Notes: a model not told the origin generated them from the sequence alone. A stretch of 8,749 bases of DNA from an uncultured Collinsella sp. (GCA_900544205.1 UQUG01000075.1:1-8749), one strand, 5' to 3'. Positions 1 to 8,213 are shown, counted from the first letter of the stretch. A program made the numbers and translations.

Positions 1-8
1 CGGGATTG

Positions 9-28
9 GTCAAAATAGTTTGACTATT
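9..28. promoter_or_regulatory. Short overlapping dyads at the left edge, operator-like
   Basis: An AT-rich patch carries two overlapping inverted repeats. GTCAAA (9-14) pairs with TTTGAC (19-24) across a 4-base centre, and AATAGT (14-19) pairs with ACTATT (23-28) across 3 bases. The patch lies beyond the transketolase terminator, so it probably belongs to whatever gene lies left of the window. I see no convincing -35/-10 pair and no open reading frame in bases 1-82. It could be a regulator site or chance. Confidence 0.2.
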
Positions 29-82
29 AGCGGCTAAAATCGCCCGGCGCTAACAGCCAGCAAAAGCGAGAACGTCATCGAA

Positions 83-149
83 AGTTGCGGTGAAATACGG
101 ATTAATTGAGCCTTTAAGCTGGCAAAACAGTCCCTATTTCACCGCAACT
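83..149. repeat. 67-bp inverted-repeat element with 15-bp perfect arms
   Basis: AGTTGCGGTGAAATA (83-97) is repeated exactly inverted as TATTTCACCGCAACT (135-149), separated by 37 bases. After one mismatch (98 against 134) pairing continues for about five more bases inward (99-103 with 129-133, one of them G-T). The structure is much longer than a terminator stem, lies just beyond the transketolase terminator and has no coding content. This is the form expected of a small non-autonomous repeat such as a MITE or REP-like unit. Genome copy number cannot be seen from here. No flanking target-site duplication was identified. Confidence 0.5.
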
Positions 150-155
150 GAAACA

Positions 156-180
156 GGGGCGCTCTCCAAGAGAGCGCCCC
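156..180 (-). terminator. Intrinsic terminator of the transketolase operon
   Basis: GGGGCGCTCT (156-165) pairs perfectly with AGAGCGCCCC (171-180), and one more C-G pair closes a 3-base loop. Read on the minus strand, the stem is followed by TGTTTCAGTT, a short imperfect T-run. The plus-strand side has no T-run. It lies about 70 bases past the stop of the transketolase C-terminal gene, so it most likely ends that operon. The weak T-tract makes efficiency uncertain. Confidence 0.7.
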
Positions 181-198
181 TGCCGGGTTTCCGTAGTA

Positions 199-233
199 CT
201 GGCGAAGCAGTTTTATAGTTCTGGCGAAGCAGT
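199..233. repeat. Partial tandem duplication, 22-bp period
   Basis: CTGGCGAAGCAGT occurs at 199-211 and again at 221-233, a direct repeat with a 22-base period, in the 3' untranslated region between the transketolase stop codon and the terminator. It probably arose by slippage or local duplication. No function is apparent. Confidence 0.6.
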
Positions 234-252
234 CCTTGAAATCCGTCTTGCC

Positions 253-1194
253 TTATGCCAAGAACTCCTTGGTGGTCGCCACGATGTTGGCGGCGTCCAG
301 GCCGTACTTGTGCAGGAGCTCGGCACCCGGACCGGACTCGCCGAAGGTGTCGTTGACGCCAATCTTCTTGAGCGGCGTCGGGCACTGCTCGCACAGGACA
401 TCGGCGACGGCGCTGCCCAGGCCACCGATCACGGAGTGCTCCTCGACGGTCACGACGTGACCGGTCTTGGTGGCGCTCTTGACGATCAGGTCGGCATCGA
501 TGGGCTTGATGGTGTGCATGTTGATGACCTCGGCATCGATGCCCTCGGCAGCAAGCTGCTCAGCGGCCTCGAGCGCCTCGCCGACCATCAGGCCGCAGGC
601 GATGATGGTGACGTCGGCGCCCTCGCGCATGACGATGCCCTTGCCTACCTCGAACTTGTAGGTCTCGGGGTCGTTGATAACCGGCGAGGCCAGACGGGCG
701 AAGCGCATATACACGGGGCCGTCGCACTCGTAGGCGGCGCGCGTCACGGCGCGGGCCTCGACATCGTCGGCGGGAACAATCACGGTCATGCCGGGGATGA
801 CGCGCATCAGGGCGATATCCTCGCAGCACTGGTGCGTGGCACCATCCTCGCCCACCGAGATACCGGCGTGCGTGGCACCAATCTTAACGTTAAGGTGCGG
901 GTAGCCGATGGAGTTGCGGACCTGCTCAAAGGCGCGGCCGGCGGCGAACATGGCAAAGCTGCTCGCGAAGGCGACGCGACCGGTGGTTGCGATACCGGCG
1001 GCAACACCCATCAGGTTGCTCTCGGCAATGCCCACATCGAAGAAGCGGTCGGGGCAGGCCGCCTTGAACTTGCCGGTCTGCGTGGCGGCGGCCAGGTCGG
1101 CGTCGAGGACCACAAAGTCATCGTGCTCGTTGGCGAGCTCGACGAGGGCCTCGCCGTAGCTTACGCGCGTGGCGATTTTCTTGACTTCTGCCAT
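253..1194 (-). CDS. Transketolase, C-terminal subunit (split form)
   Basis: This 313-residue protein matches the second half of transketolase: a pyrimidine-binding (PP) domain over about residues 5-165, then the transketolase C-terminal domain to about 305. Visible marks are GIAESN with the catalytic-type Glu58, which in the family activates the thiamine diphosphate ring, and the segment THAGISVGEDGATHQ (109-122). With the N-terminal subunit it should form the cytosolic enzyme that moves two-carbon ketol units between sugar phosphates in the non-oxidative pentose phosphate pathway. The start at 1194 (MAEVKK) is preceded by GAGAGGAG at suitable spacing. An upstream in-frame start at 1251 would lie inside the neighbouring gene and is not needed. 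One base separates it from the N-terminal gene, so coupled translation is expected. Stop is TAA. DXP synthase is excluded by the split organisation and motif spacing; a specialised sugar transketolase remains possible. Confidence 0.93.
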   Translation of the reverse strand: MAEVKKIATRVSYGEALVELANEHDDFVVLDADLAAATQTGKFKAACPDRFFDVGIAESNLMGVAAGIATTGRVAFASSFAMFAAGRAFEQVRNSIGYPHLNVKIGATHAGISVGEDGATHQCCEDIALMRVIPGMTVIVPADDVEARAVTRAAYECDGPVYMRFARLASPVINDPETYKFEVGKGIVMREGADVTIIACGLMVGEALEAAEQLAAEGIDAEVINMHTIKPIDADLIVKSATKTGHVVTVEEHSVIGGLGSAVADVLCEQCPTPLKKIGVNDTFGESGPGAELLHKYGLDAANIVATTKEFLA

Positions 1195-1195
1195 C

Positions 1196-2026
1196 CTAGA
1201 GCTCCTCTCCGGCGGCCGTGAGCTCTGCCATGGCCTGCTCAAACTGTTCATCGTTGGGGGCCTTACCGTGCCAGCCCACCTGGTTCTCCATAAAGGAGAC
1301 GCCCTTGCCCTTCATGGTCTCGGCGATAATGGCGGTCGGCTGACCCTTGGTAGCGCGGGCCTCGGCAAAGGCGGCGCGGATCTGGTCGAAGTCGTTGCCG
1401 TCGGCGAGCTCCACCACATGGAACTTGAAGGCGCGGAACTTGTCGGCGAGCGGCATGGGGTCGTTGACCTCCTCGACGGGGCCGTCGATCTGCAGGCCGT
1501 TGTGGTCGACGATCACGCAGAGGTTGTCGAGCTGCTGGTTGCCGGCAAACATGGCGGCCTCCCAGACCTGGCCCTCCTCGCTCTCGCCGTCGCCCAGCAG
1601 GGCGTAGGTGCGGTAAGTATCGCCCCAGTGCTTGGCGGCAACGGCCATGCCCACGGCGGCGGAGATGCCCTGGCCGAGCGAGCCGGTGGACATGTCGACG
1701 CCCGGGGTGTCGTTCATGTTGGGATGGCCCTGCAGGTGGCTGCCGATGTGGCGCAGCGTCTCGAGGTCCTCCTTGGGGAAGAATCCGCGCTCGGCGAGCA
1801 CGGCGTACAGACCAGGCGCGCAGTGACCCTTGGAAAGCACGAAGCGATCGCGGTCGGCCTTGCGGGGGTCGGCCGGGTCGACGTTCATTTCCTCAAAGTA
1901 CAGATAGGTCATGATGTCGGCAGCGCCGAGCGAACCGCCCGGATGGCCGGACTTGGCAGCGTGCACGCCGGTGACGATGCCCTTCCTTACCTCGTTGGCA
2001 ACCTTTTTGAGCTCTTCGTCGCTCAT
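1196..2026 (-). CDS. Transketolase, N-terminal subunit (split form)
   Basis: This 276-residue protein is the thiamine diphosphate-binding half of transketolase. The cofactor motif GDG (145-147) ends about 30 residues on at Asn176 (DHNG). Substrate and cofactor histidines are visible in SGHPGGS (His28), SKGH (His68), QGHPN (His101) and GWHGKAPN near residue 253. At 276 residues it covers only the first domain of the usual roughly 650-residue enzyme; the next gene supplies the rest, an arrangement common in Actinobacteria, Firmicutes and archaea. The ATG at 2026 has AAGGAAGG upstream. The TAG stop is followed after one base by the ATG of the C-terminal subunit. Transcription probably starts in the AT-rich spacer 2100-2200. 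Confidence 0.93.
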   Translation of the reverse strand: MSDEELKKVANEVRKGIVTGVHAAKSGHPGGSLGAADIMTYLYFEEMNVDPADPRKADRDRFVLSKGHCAPGLYAVLAERGFFPKEDLETLRHIGSHLQGHPNMNDTPGVDMSTGSLGQGISAAVGMAVAAKHWGDTYRTYALLGDGESEEGQVWEAAMFAGNQQLDNLCVIVDHNGLQIDGPVEEVNDPMPLADKFRAFKFHVVELADGNDFDQIRAAFAEARATKGQPTAIIAETMKGKGVSFMENQVGWHGKAPNDEQFEQAMAELTAAGEEL

Positions 2027-2233
2027 TGTGCCTTCCTTTCATCCTCTTTAGACAAGATGCGCACGGCACAGAAGGTCGTCCCAACCCAGCCGCGATGCAC
2101 GTACGCCATTCATTATGCTGGAAACTGGAAGCTTTACCAGAGTATTTATCATTATTTGAACAATTGAGCAGGCAGAACCGCTGATGAAACGGTTTATCAA
2201 TGTGAACGTCTTTTGGATGGAACGCAGTCGACC
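2027..2233 (-). promoter_or_regulatory. AT-rich spacer, probable transketolase promoter region
   Basis: This 207-base spacer separates the YitT-type gene from the transketolase pair. It is clearly more AT-rich than its neighbours over about 2110-2200. On the minus strand two -10-like hexamers are present, AATAAT (plus 2151-2156) and CATAAT (plus 2112-2117), but neither has a good -35 at 16-18 bases. A weak hairpin (AACCG 2176-2180 with CGGTT 2190-2194) lacks a T-run, so I see no clear terminator for the YitT gene and read-through is possible. Confidence 0.35.
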
Positions 2234-3124
2234 CTACGCGTTAATGTCCTTGAAACCTTCGCCGAAGGTTTCCGTAACGTCGGCCACGGTCACGATGGCG
2301 CGCGGGTCGCGCTCGCGCACAATGGTCTTGAGCGTGTTGAGCTCGCGACGGCTCACGATTACCATGATCACCGGCTTCTCGGCACCCGAGTACATGCCGG
2401 TCGCCTTAAACTTGGTGCAGCCGCGACCCAGGCCATACATGATGTCGGCCGCAATATCGGGAAACTTGTCCGAGATGATGAGTACCATACGGCGTCTGTT
2501 GCCGCCGTCGACCACGGCATCGATCACGTAGCCGCTAATGACCATCGAAAGGCCCGCATACAGCGCGTTTTCGACCGAGAAGACCGGGGCCGACAGCGCG
2601 CACACGGCAACATCGATCGCCATGACGGTGGAGCCCACCGGCAGCGATGTGTTGCGCGAGATAATCTGACCGATCGTGTCGGAGCCGCCAGTGTTGGCAC
2701 CGGCGCGCAGCACCATGCCGTAGCCGATGCCCGTGATAATGCCGCCCCACATAGCGGGCAGCATCAGGTCGGCATGTGCCAGCGGCGCCACAAACGGAGC
2801 GAACAGGTCGGTGAAGAAGCCCAGCAGCACAAAGCCCGTCGCGGTCTGCACCACGTAGAACATGCCACCCTCACGCATAACCACCAGCAGCAGCAAGGCA
2901 TTCATCACGATGGTCTGGATACCGACAGGCAGCGAGATGCCATGAGACGCACCGACCGCCTGGATAATCGTGGCGAGACCCGTAACGCCGCCGGCAGCAA
3001 GGCCGTTGGGGATCAAAAACAAGTCCGTCGCGATAGCGGCCAGGGCGCAGCCAAACATGATCTTAGGCAAGTCATGAAAGAAGTTCATCGAAAGAATGCG
3101 CTTGATGTCCAGACGATATGCCAT
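2234..3124 (-). CDS. YitT-family membrane protein (DUF161 plus DUF2179)
   Basis: This 296-residue integral membrane protein is of unknown transport function. About five hydrophobic stretches are visible: roughly 22-40, 67-84, 89-112, 122-140 and 165-200. Family marks are LAAGGVTGL (42-50) and the segment AGANTGGSDTIGQII (141-155). From about residue 205 a soluble C-terminal domain of the DUF2179 type follows (RRMVLIISDK ... VTVADVTETFGEGF), typical of the longer YitT/YqfU/YpjC proteins of Gram-positive bacteria. The start at 3124 (MAYRLD) is chosen because GAGGGAGG lies four bases upstream. An alternative in-frame start at 3220 would read through the hairpin at 3137-3164. Stop is TAG. It follows prfB by 140 bases. 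Its position directly after a terminator-like hairpin suggests attenuation. Substrate is unknown. Confidence 0.88.
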   Translation of the reverse strand: MAYRLDIKRILSMNFFHDLPKIMFGCALAAIATDLFLIPNGLAAGGVTGLATIIQAVGASHGISLPVGIQTIVMNALLLLVVMREGGMFYVVQTATGFVLLGFFTDLFAPFVAPLAHADLMLPAMWGGIITGIGYGMVLRAGANTGGSDTIGQIISRNTSLPVGSTVMAIDVAVCALSAPVFSVENALYAGLSMVISGYVIDAVVDGGNRRRMVLIISDKFPDIAADIMYGLGRGCTKFKATGMYSGAEKPVIMVIVSRRELNTLKTIVRERDPRAIVTVADVTETFGEGFKDINA

Positions 3125-3135
3125 GCTGCCTCCCT

Positions 3136-3164
3136 CAAAAAGCGCACCCCGTCGGATGCGCTTT
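3136..3164 (-). terminator. Terminator-like hairpin abutting the YitT-gene ribosome binding site
   Basis: On the minus strand AAAGCGCA (plus 3157-3164) pairs perfectly with TGCGCTTT (plus 3139-3146) around a 10-base loop, and the 3' arm runs into TTTTT then GAGGGAGG, the Shine-Dalgarno. The form is that of an intrinsic terminator and could end the secA-prfB transcript. It lies only about 12 bases before the YitT ATG, too close for a promoter between them, so any YitT transcript must cross it. It therefore probably acts as an attenuator or partial terminator. Confidence 0.65.
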
Positions 3165-3183
3165 AAACTTCTCGCTGTATTCG

Positions 3184-3189
3184 ATTTTA
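3184..3189 (-). promoter_or_regulatory. Candidate -10 box for the YitT-family gene
   Basis: The minus strand reads TAAAAT here, five of six bases of the TATAAT consensus. The -35 at 17 bases (GTGGTA) is poor. If used, transcription would start near 3177 and give a leader of about 50 bases that contains the terminator-like hairpin. Otherwise the gene is read from secA-prfB. Confidence 0.3.
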
Positions 3190-3264
3190 CCGATTCGCTG
3201 ACCAAATACCACCCCCGCACAGGGTCCGTATTGGCCGCATCTGCCCAAGGCCAACCCTAAGGGT

Positions 3265-4412
3265 TTAGGCGCCCTGGCTTTCCGCATCGGCGTTGCCAGT
3301 CGCCCAGCGATGGTAGCCGATCACAAACGGATCCAGATCGCCATCGTCGAGAACGGCCTCGACGTTGCTGGTCTCCACGCCCGTACGCAGGTCCTTGACC
3401 ATCTGGTACGGGTAGAGCACGTAGCTGCGAATCTGGTTGCCAAACCCGATCGTGGTCTTCGGCCCGCGGATCTCGTCGAGCGCCTCGGCACGCTTCTCGA
3501 GCTCGATCTCGTACAGACGGGCCTTGAGAATCTGCATGCACGCGGCCTTGTTTTGAATCTGGCTGCGCTCGTTTTGGCAAGTGACAACGATGCCGCTGGG
3601 AAAATGCGTCACGCGTACGGCGGAGTCGGTGGTGTTGACGCCCTGGCCGCCCGGGCCGCTCGCGTGGTACACGTCCACGCGGATATCGTCGGGACTGATC
3701 TCGATGTCGATATCGTCAGGCAGCACGGGGATGACCTCGACGCCGGCAAACGTGGTCTGGCGGCGCTTCTTGTCGTCGGTGGGGCTAATGCGCACCAAGC
3801 GGTGCACACCGGCCTCGGCACGCAGCATGCCAAACGCGTCCTTGCCCTCGACGGTAAAGGTCGCACGGTCGATGCCGATGACCTCAGCCGCGGGGCAGTC
3901 GTTAATGGTGACCTTCCAGCCGCGACGCTGGCAGTACTTCATGTACATCTTGAAGAGCATGAAGGTCCAGTCCTGCGCCTCCAGGCCACCCTGTCCGGGC
4001 TTGATGGTCACAATCGCGTCGCCGTGATCGAACTCACCGGTAAACCAGCTCGAAAGCTCGAGATCATCGATAGCGCGGGCCAGGCGTTCTGCCGTAGCGG
4101 CAGCCTCCTCGCGCAATGCGGTGGCATCGGGGTCGTCGCCCATCTCCTCGGCAAGCTCCAGCGCCGCACGGGCGTCAGATAGCTCGCCGCGCGCGGTATC
4201 CACGGCAGCGATATCTTCCTTGGCGCGAGCGATCTCCTCCATGGTGGCGCGAGCGGCGTCGGCGTCATCCCAAAAGCCGGGAGCCACGCTTTTGGCCTCG
4301 AGCTCGGCCACACGCGTGCGCTTCTCGTCCAAATGAAGATACGACTCGACCTCGCCGAGCCGGTCCGCAAACGCGTCCAGCTCGGCGGGCGTTACCTCTA
4401 AAGCCTCGGCCA

Positions 4413-4413
<1 letters not shown>
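3265..4413 (-). CDS. prfB: Peptide chain release factor 2
   Basis: RF2 reads stop codons UGA and UAA in the ribosomal A site and triggers peptide release. The 382-residue protein has an N-terminal helical domain (1-120), the codon-recognition region (about 125-235), the catalytic GGQ loop (ASGPGGQGVN, GGQ 255-257) and a conserved tail to about residue 370 (IGFGNQIRSYVLYPYQMVKD). Two features are odd. The recognition tripeptide, normally SPF in RF2, reads SPT at residues 210-212 (RISPTDDKKRR). The usual programmed +1 frameshift site is absent: the corresponding place reads TAT CTT CAT TTG GAC in frame. The start at 4413 has AGGA eight bases upstream and overlaps the secA stop by one base (TAATG), implying coupled translation. 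The secA-prfB order is also known in Bacillus. Overall similarity and the VNTTDSAVR segment favour RF2 over RF1. Stop is TAA. Confidence 0.94.
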
Positions 4414-7220
<2,807 letters not shown>

Positions 7221-7282
7221 GTGGTTTTCCTTTTTTGGCCATCGCCCACGCCATGCAGCTGCGGGCGAGTTAAACACAGATG

Positions 7283-7288
7283 ATTGTA
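7283..7288 (-). promoter_or_regulatory. Candidate -10 box for secA-prfB
   Basis: The minus strand reads TACAAT, five of six bases of the -10 consensus, 62 bases before the secA ATG. No good -35 is found at 16-18 bases, where the sequence is GC-rich. Start of transcription would be near 7275, giving an approximately 55-base leader. The 7-7 dyad at 7316-7331 lies just upstream of the expected -35 position. Supported mainly by the hexamer and the need for a promoter after the rpmE terminator. Confidence 0.4.
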
Positions 7289-7315
7289 CTTTAGCCAAAC
7301 AAGGCGCGGCCTATA

Positions 7316-7331
7316 CGGTCGACCTCGACCG
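7316..7331. promoter_or_regulatory. 7-2-7 dyad upstream of the secA promoter, possible operator
   Basis: CGGTCGA (7316-7322) and TCGACCG (7325-7331) form a perfect inverted repeat around CC. It sits about 30 bases upstream of the candidate secA -10 box, a place where an activator or repressor could bind. It does not match the Gram-positive LexA consensus. No regulator can be named. Confidence 0.3.
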
Positions 7332-7353
7332 CCACGTAATAACTACGACCAAC

Positions 7354-7384
7354 CTGCCAAAAAGGGGCTGGTTTAATTTGGCAG
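7354..7384. repeat. Inverted repeat, 8-bp arms, in the rpmE-secA spacer
   Basis: CTGCCAAA (7354-7361) pairs exactly with TTTGGCAG (7377-7384) around 15 bases. No T-run follows on either strand, so a terminator is unlikely. It adjoins the longer imperfect inverted repeat at 7418-7484 and may be part of the same element. Confidence 0.4.
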
Positions 7385-7417
7385 CTTTTATCTGGGAAAA
7401 CGCTGTCTCTCTGCCAT

Positions 7418-7484
7418 TTGGCGCAAACCAATCCGTCCCCTTCGTACCAATCTGGTGCCATGGAGACAGGTTCGTTTGCACCAA
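7418..7484. repeat. Long imperfect inverted repeat in the rpmE-secA spacer
   Basis: Centred on ACCA-ATC-TGGT (7446-7456), the arms extend 28 further positions each way, of which about 20 are Watson-Crick pairs and two are G-T pairs. The best part pairs CGCAAA-type sequence near 7422-7427 with GTTTGCAC near 7473-7480. The spacer has a few start-to-stop reading frames on both strands, but none has a ribosome binding site or recognisable product. This fits a degenerate intergenic repeat element rather than a gene. Confidence 0.45.
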
Positions 7485-7485
7485 T

Positions 7486-7527
7486 AAAGGAAAAGGGCCG
7501 CGCACCCAAATGGATACGCGGCCCTTT
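7486..7527 (-). terminator. Intrinsic terminator of rpmE
   Basis: AAAGGGCCGCG (7492-7502) pairs perfectly with CGCGGCCCTTT (7517-7527) around a 14-base loop. On the minus strand the stem runs into TTTTCCTTTATT. It lies 34 bases past the rpmE stop codon. The plus side has only three T inside the stem, so the terminator serves rpmE. Confidence 0.88.
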
Positions 7528-7561
7528 AGCCATGAATGCGAGCGTTTGCTCAGCGAGCTAT

Positions 7562-7987
7562 TTACTCAGCAGCCTCGGTGGTCTCGGCCTCGGCAGCGGC
7601 CTCCTCGACGGGAGCCTCTGCGGGAGCCTCGGCGGCCTGCTTGGCAGCCTCCTCGGCGAACTTAGCGGCACGCTTAGCCTTCTCGGCAGCCTTAGCCTCA
7701 GCGGCGGCCTTGCGAGCGGCCTCGGCCTCAGCAGCCTTGGCGGCCTTGGCAGCCTTGGCCTCCTCAGCCTTCTTGAGCTGGGCGGCAGCGGCGCCACCGA
7801 ACTTGTCGGCGAAGCGCTGGACGCGTCCACCGGTGTCGACGAACTTCTGCTGGCCGGTGTAGAACGGGTGGCACTCGTTGCAAAGCTCGACCTTCATCTC
7901 GGACACGGTAGCGTGCGTCTTGAAGGTGTTGCCGCAGGAGCACGTCACCGTGCACTCGACATACTGGGGATGGATACCCTGCTTCAT
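7562..7987 (-). CDS. rpmE: 50S ribosomal protein L31 with a long Ala/Lys/Glu tail
   Basis: This 141-residue protein begins with a complete zinc-type L31 core (1-65). CSC (Cys16, Cys18) and CNEC (Cys36, Cys39) form the zinc site, and HPFYTGQQKFVDTGGRVQRFADKFGG is the typical end of the family. L31 joins the large subunit near the central protuberance and contacts the small-subunit head. The usual length is about 65-90 residues. Here about 75 extra residues follow, made almost only of Ala, Lys, Glu and Arg (66-120, likely one long helix), ending in an acidic Pro/Glu/Ala tail (121-141). The start at 7987 has AAGGAG seven bases upstream. That site can pair with upstream leader sequence, suggesting regulated translation. 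The gene has its own promoter and terminator, so it is monocistronic. Stop is TAA. Confidence 0.95.
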   Translation of the reverse strand: MKQGIHPQYVECTVTCSCGNTFKTHATVSEMKVELCNECHPFYTGQQKFVDTGGRVQRFADKFGGAAAAQLKKAEEAKAAKAAKAAEAEAARKAAAEAKAAEKAKRAAKFAEEAAKQAAEAPAEAPVEEAAAEAETTEAAE

Positions 7988-8065
7988 GGTAGGACTCCTT
8001 ATTAGTCAGGCGCTGGTTACCGATCAGCGCATAAGGCGTCTTGGTTTCCGACCAAGACAACAAAC
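7988..8065 (-). ncRNA. Structured rpmE leader RNA, probable L31 autoregulatory element
   Basis: Between the predicted transcription start (about 8065) and the rpmE ATG the minus-strand RNA can form two structures. The first is a perfect 8-bp hairpin, GTCTTGGT / ACCAAGAC with loop CGGAA (plus 8038-8058). The second is a two-part stem: CCTTAT (plus 8031-8036) with ATAAGG (plus 7997-8002), and GCGCTG (8025-8030) with CAGCGC (8010-8015), with a 7-base bulge on the 3' side. ATAAGG overlaps the Shine-Dalgarno AAGGAG (7995-8000), so the fold would hide it. Published comparative work on ribosomal-protein leaders describes L31 leader candidates, including one for Coriobacteria. This is probably that class, but I could not compare it with the consensus. 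Confidence 0.6.
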
Positions 8066-8071
8066 TCGGCT

Positions 8072-8100
8072 ATGGTACCACGGCACCGCGCGTCCCACAA
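8072..8100 (-). promoter_or_regulatory. rpmE promoter, extended -10 type
   Basis: On the minus strand TTGTGG (plus 8095-8100) is followed after exactly 17 bases by TACCAT (plus 8072-8077), immediately preceded by TGG, an extended -10 element. Transcription should start near 8065, giving an approximately 78-base structured leader before rpmE. Spacing and the extended -10 make this the best promoter in the window. Confidence 0.7.
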
Positions 8101-8180
8101 AAGGTTCACGGTCTTTTCGGAACGACACGAATCTGACCCATCGAAACACATCTCCACCGTTCCTTCAACTGGGAAAATGC

Positions 8181-8213
8181 CGTCCCCGGGGCCTGAGAAG
8201 GGCCCCGGGGACG
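8181..8213. repeat. 13-bp perfect GC-rich hairpin made of two CCCCGGGG palindromes
   Basis: CGTCCCCGGGGCC (8181-8193) and GGCCCCGGGGACG (8201-8213) pair perfectly around a 7-base loop. Each arm itself contains the palindrome CCCCGGGG. On the minus strand a TTTT run begins three bases past the stem, so it could be a backup terminator. The better terminator is at 8305-8335, however, and the double palindrome looks more like a REP-type intergenic repeat. The rest of the spacer 7988-8304 beyond the promoter and leader shows no gene. Confidence 0.5.

Noticed and set aside
2175..2195. Hairpin in the YitT-transketolase spacer as a terminator
   Set aside because: Only a 5-bp stem with a 9-base loop and no T-run on the minus strand.
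3253..3265. Palindrome AACCCTAAGGGTT at the prfB stop codon
   Set aside because: It is short, overlaps the stop codon and has no T-run; probably chance.
310..4182. Plus-strand open frames of about 290-330 codons opposite the transketolase genes, YitT gene and prfB (310-1221, 1169-2167, 2213-3166, 3310-4182)
   Set aside because: Each is register-matched antisense to a recognised gene, and none shows a recognisable family.
7291..7533. An 80-codon minus-strand frame in the rpmE-secA spacer
   Set aside because: There is no ribosome binding site, it starts inside the rpmE terminator hairpin and reads through inverted repeats; a second overlapping frame is equally open. More likely a repeat element than a gene.
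7418..8005. A 195-codon plus-strand frame opposite rpmE rich in Leu, Gly and Ser
   Set aside because: It is the antisense image of the Ala/Lys/Glu tail of L31 and crosses the rpmE terminator.
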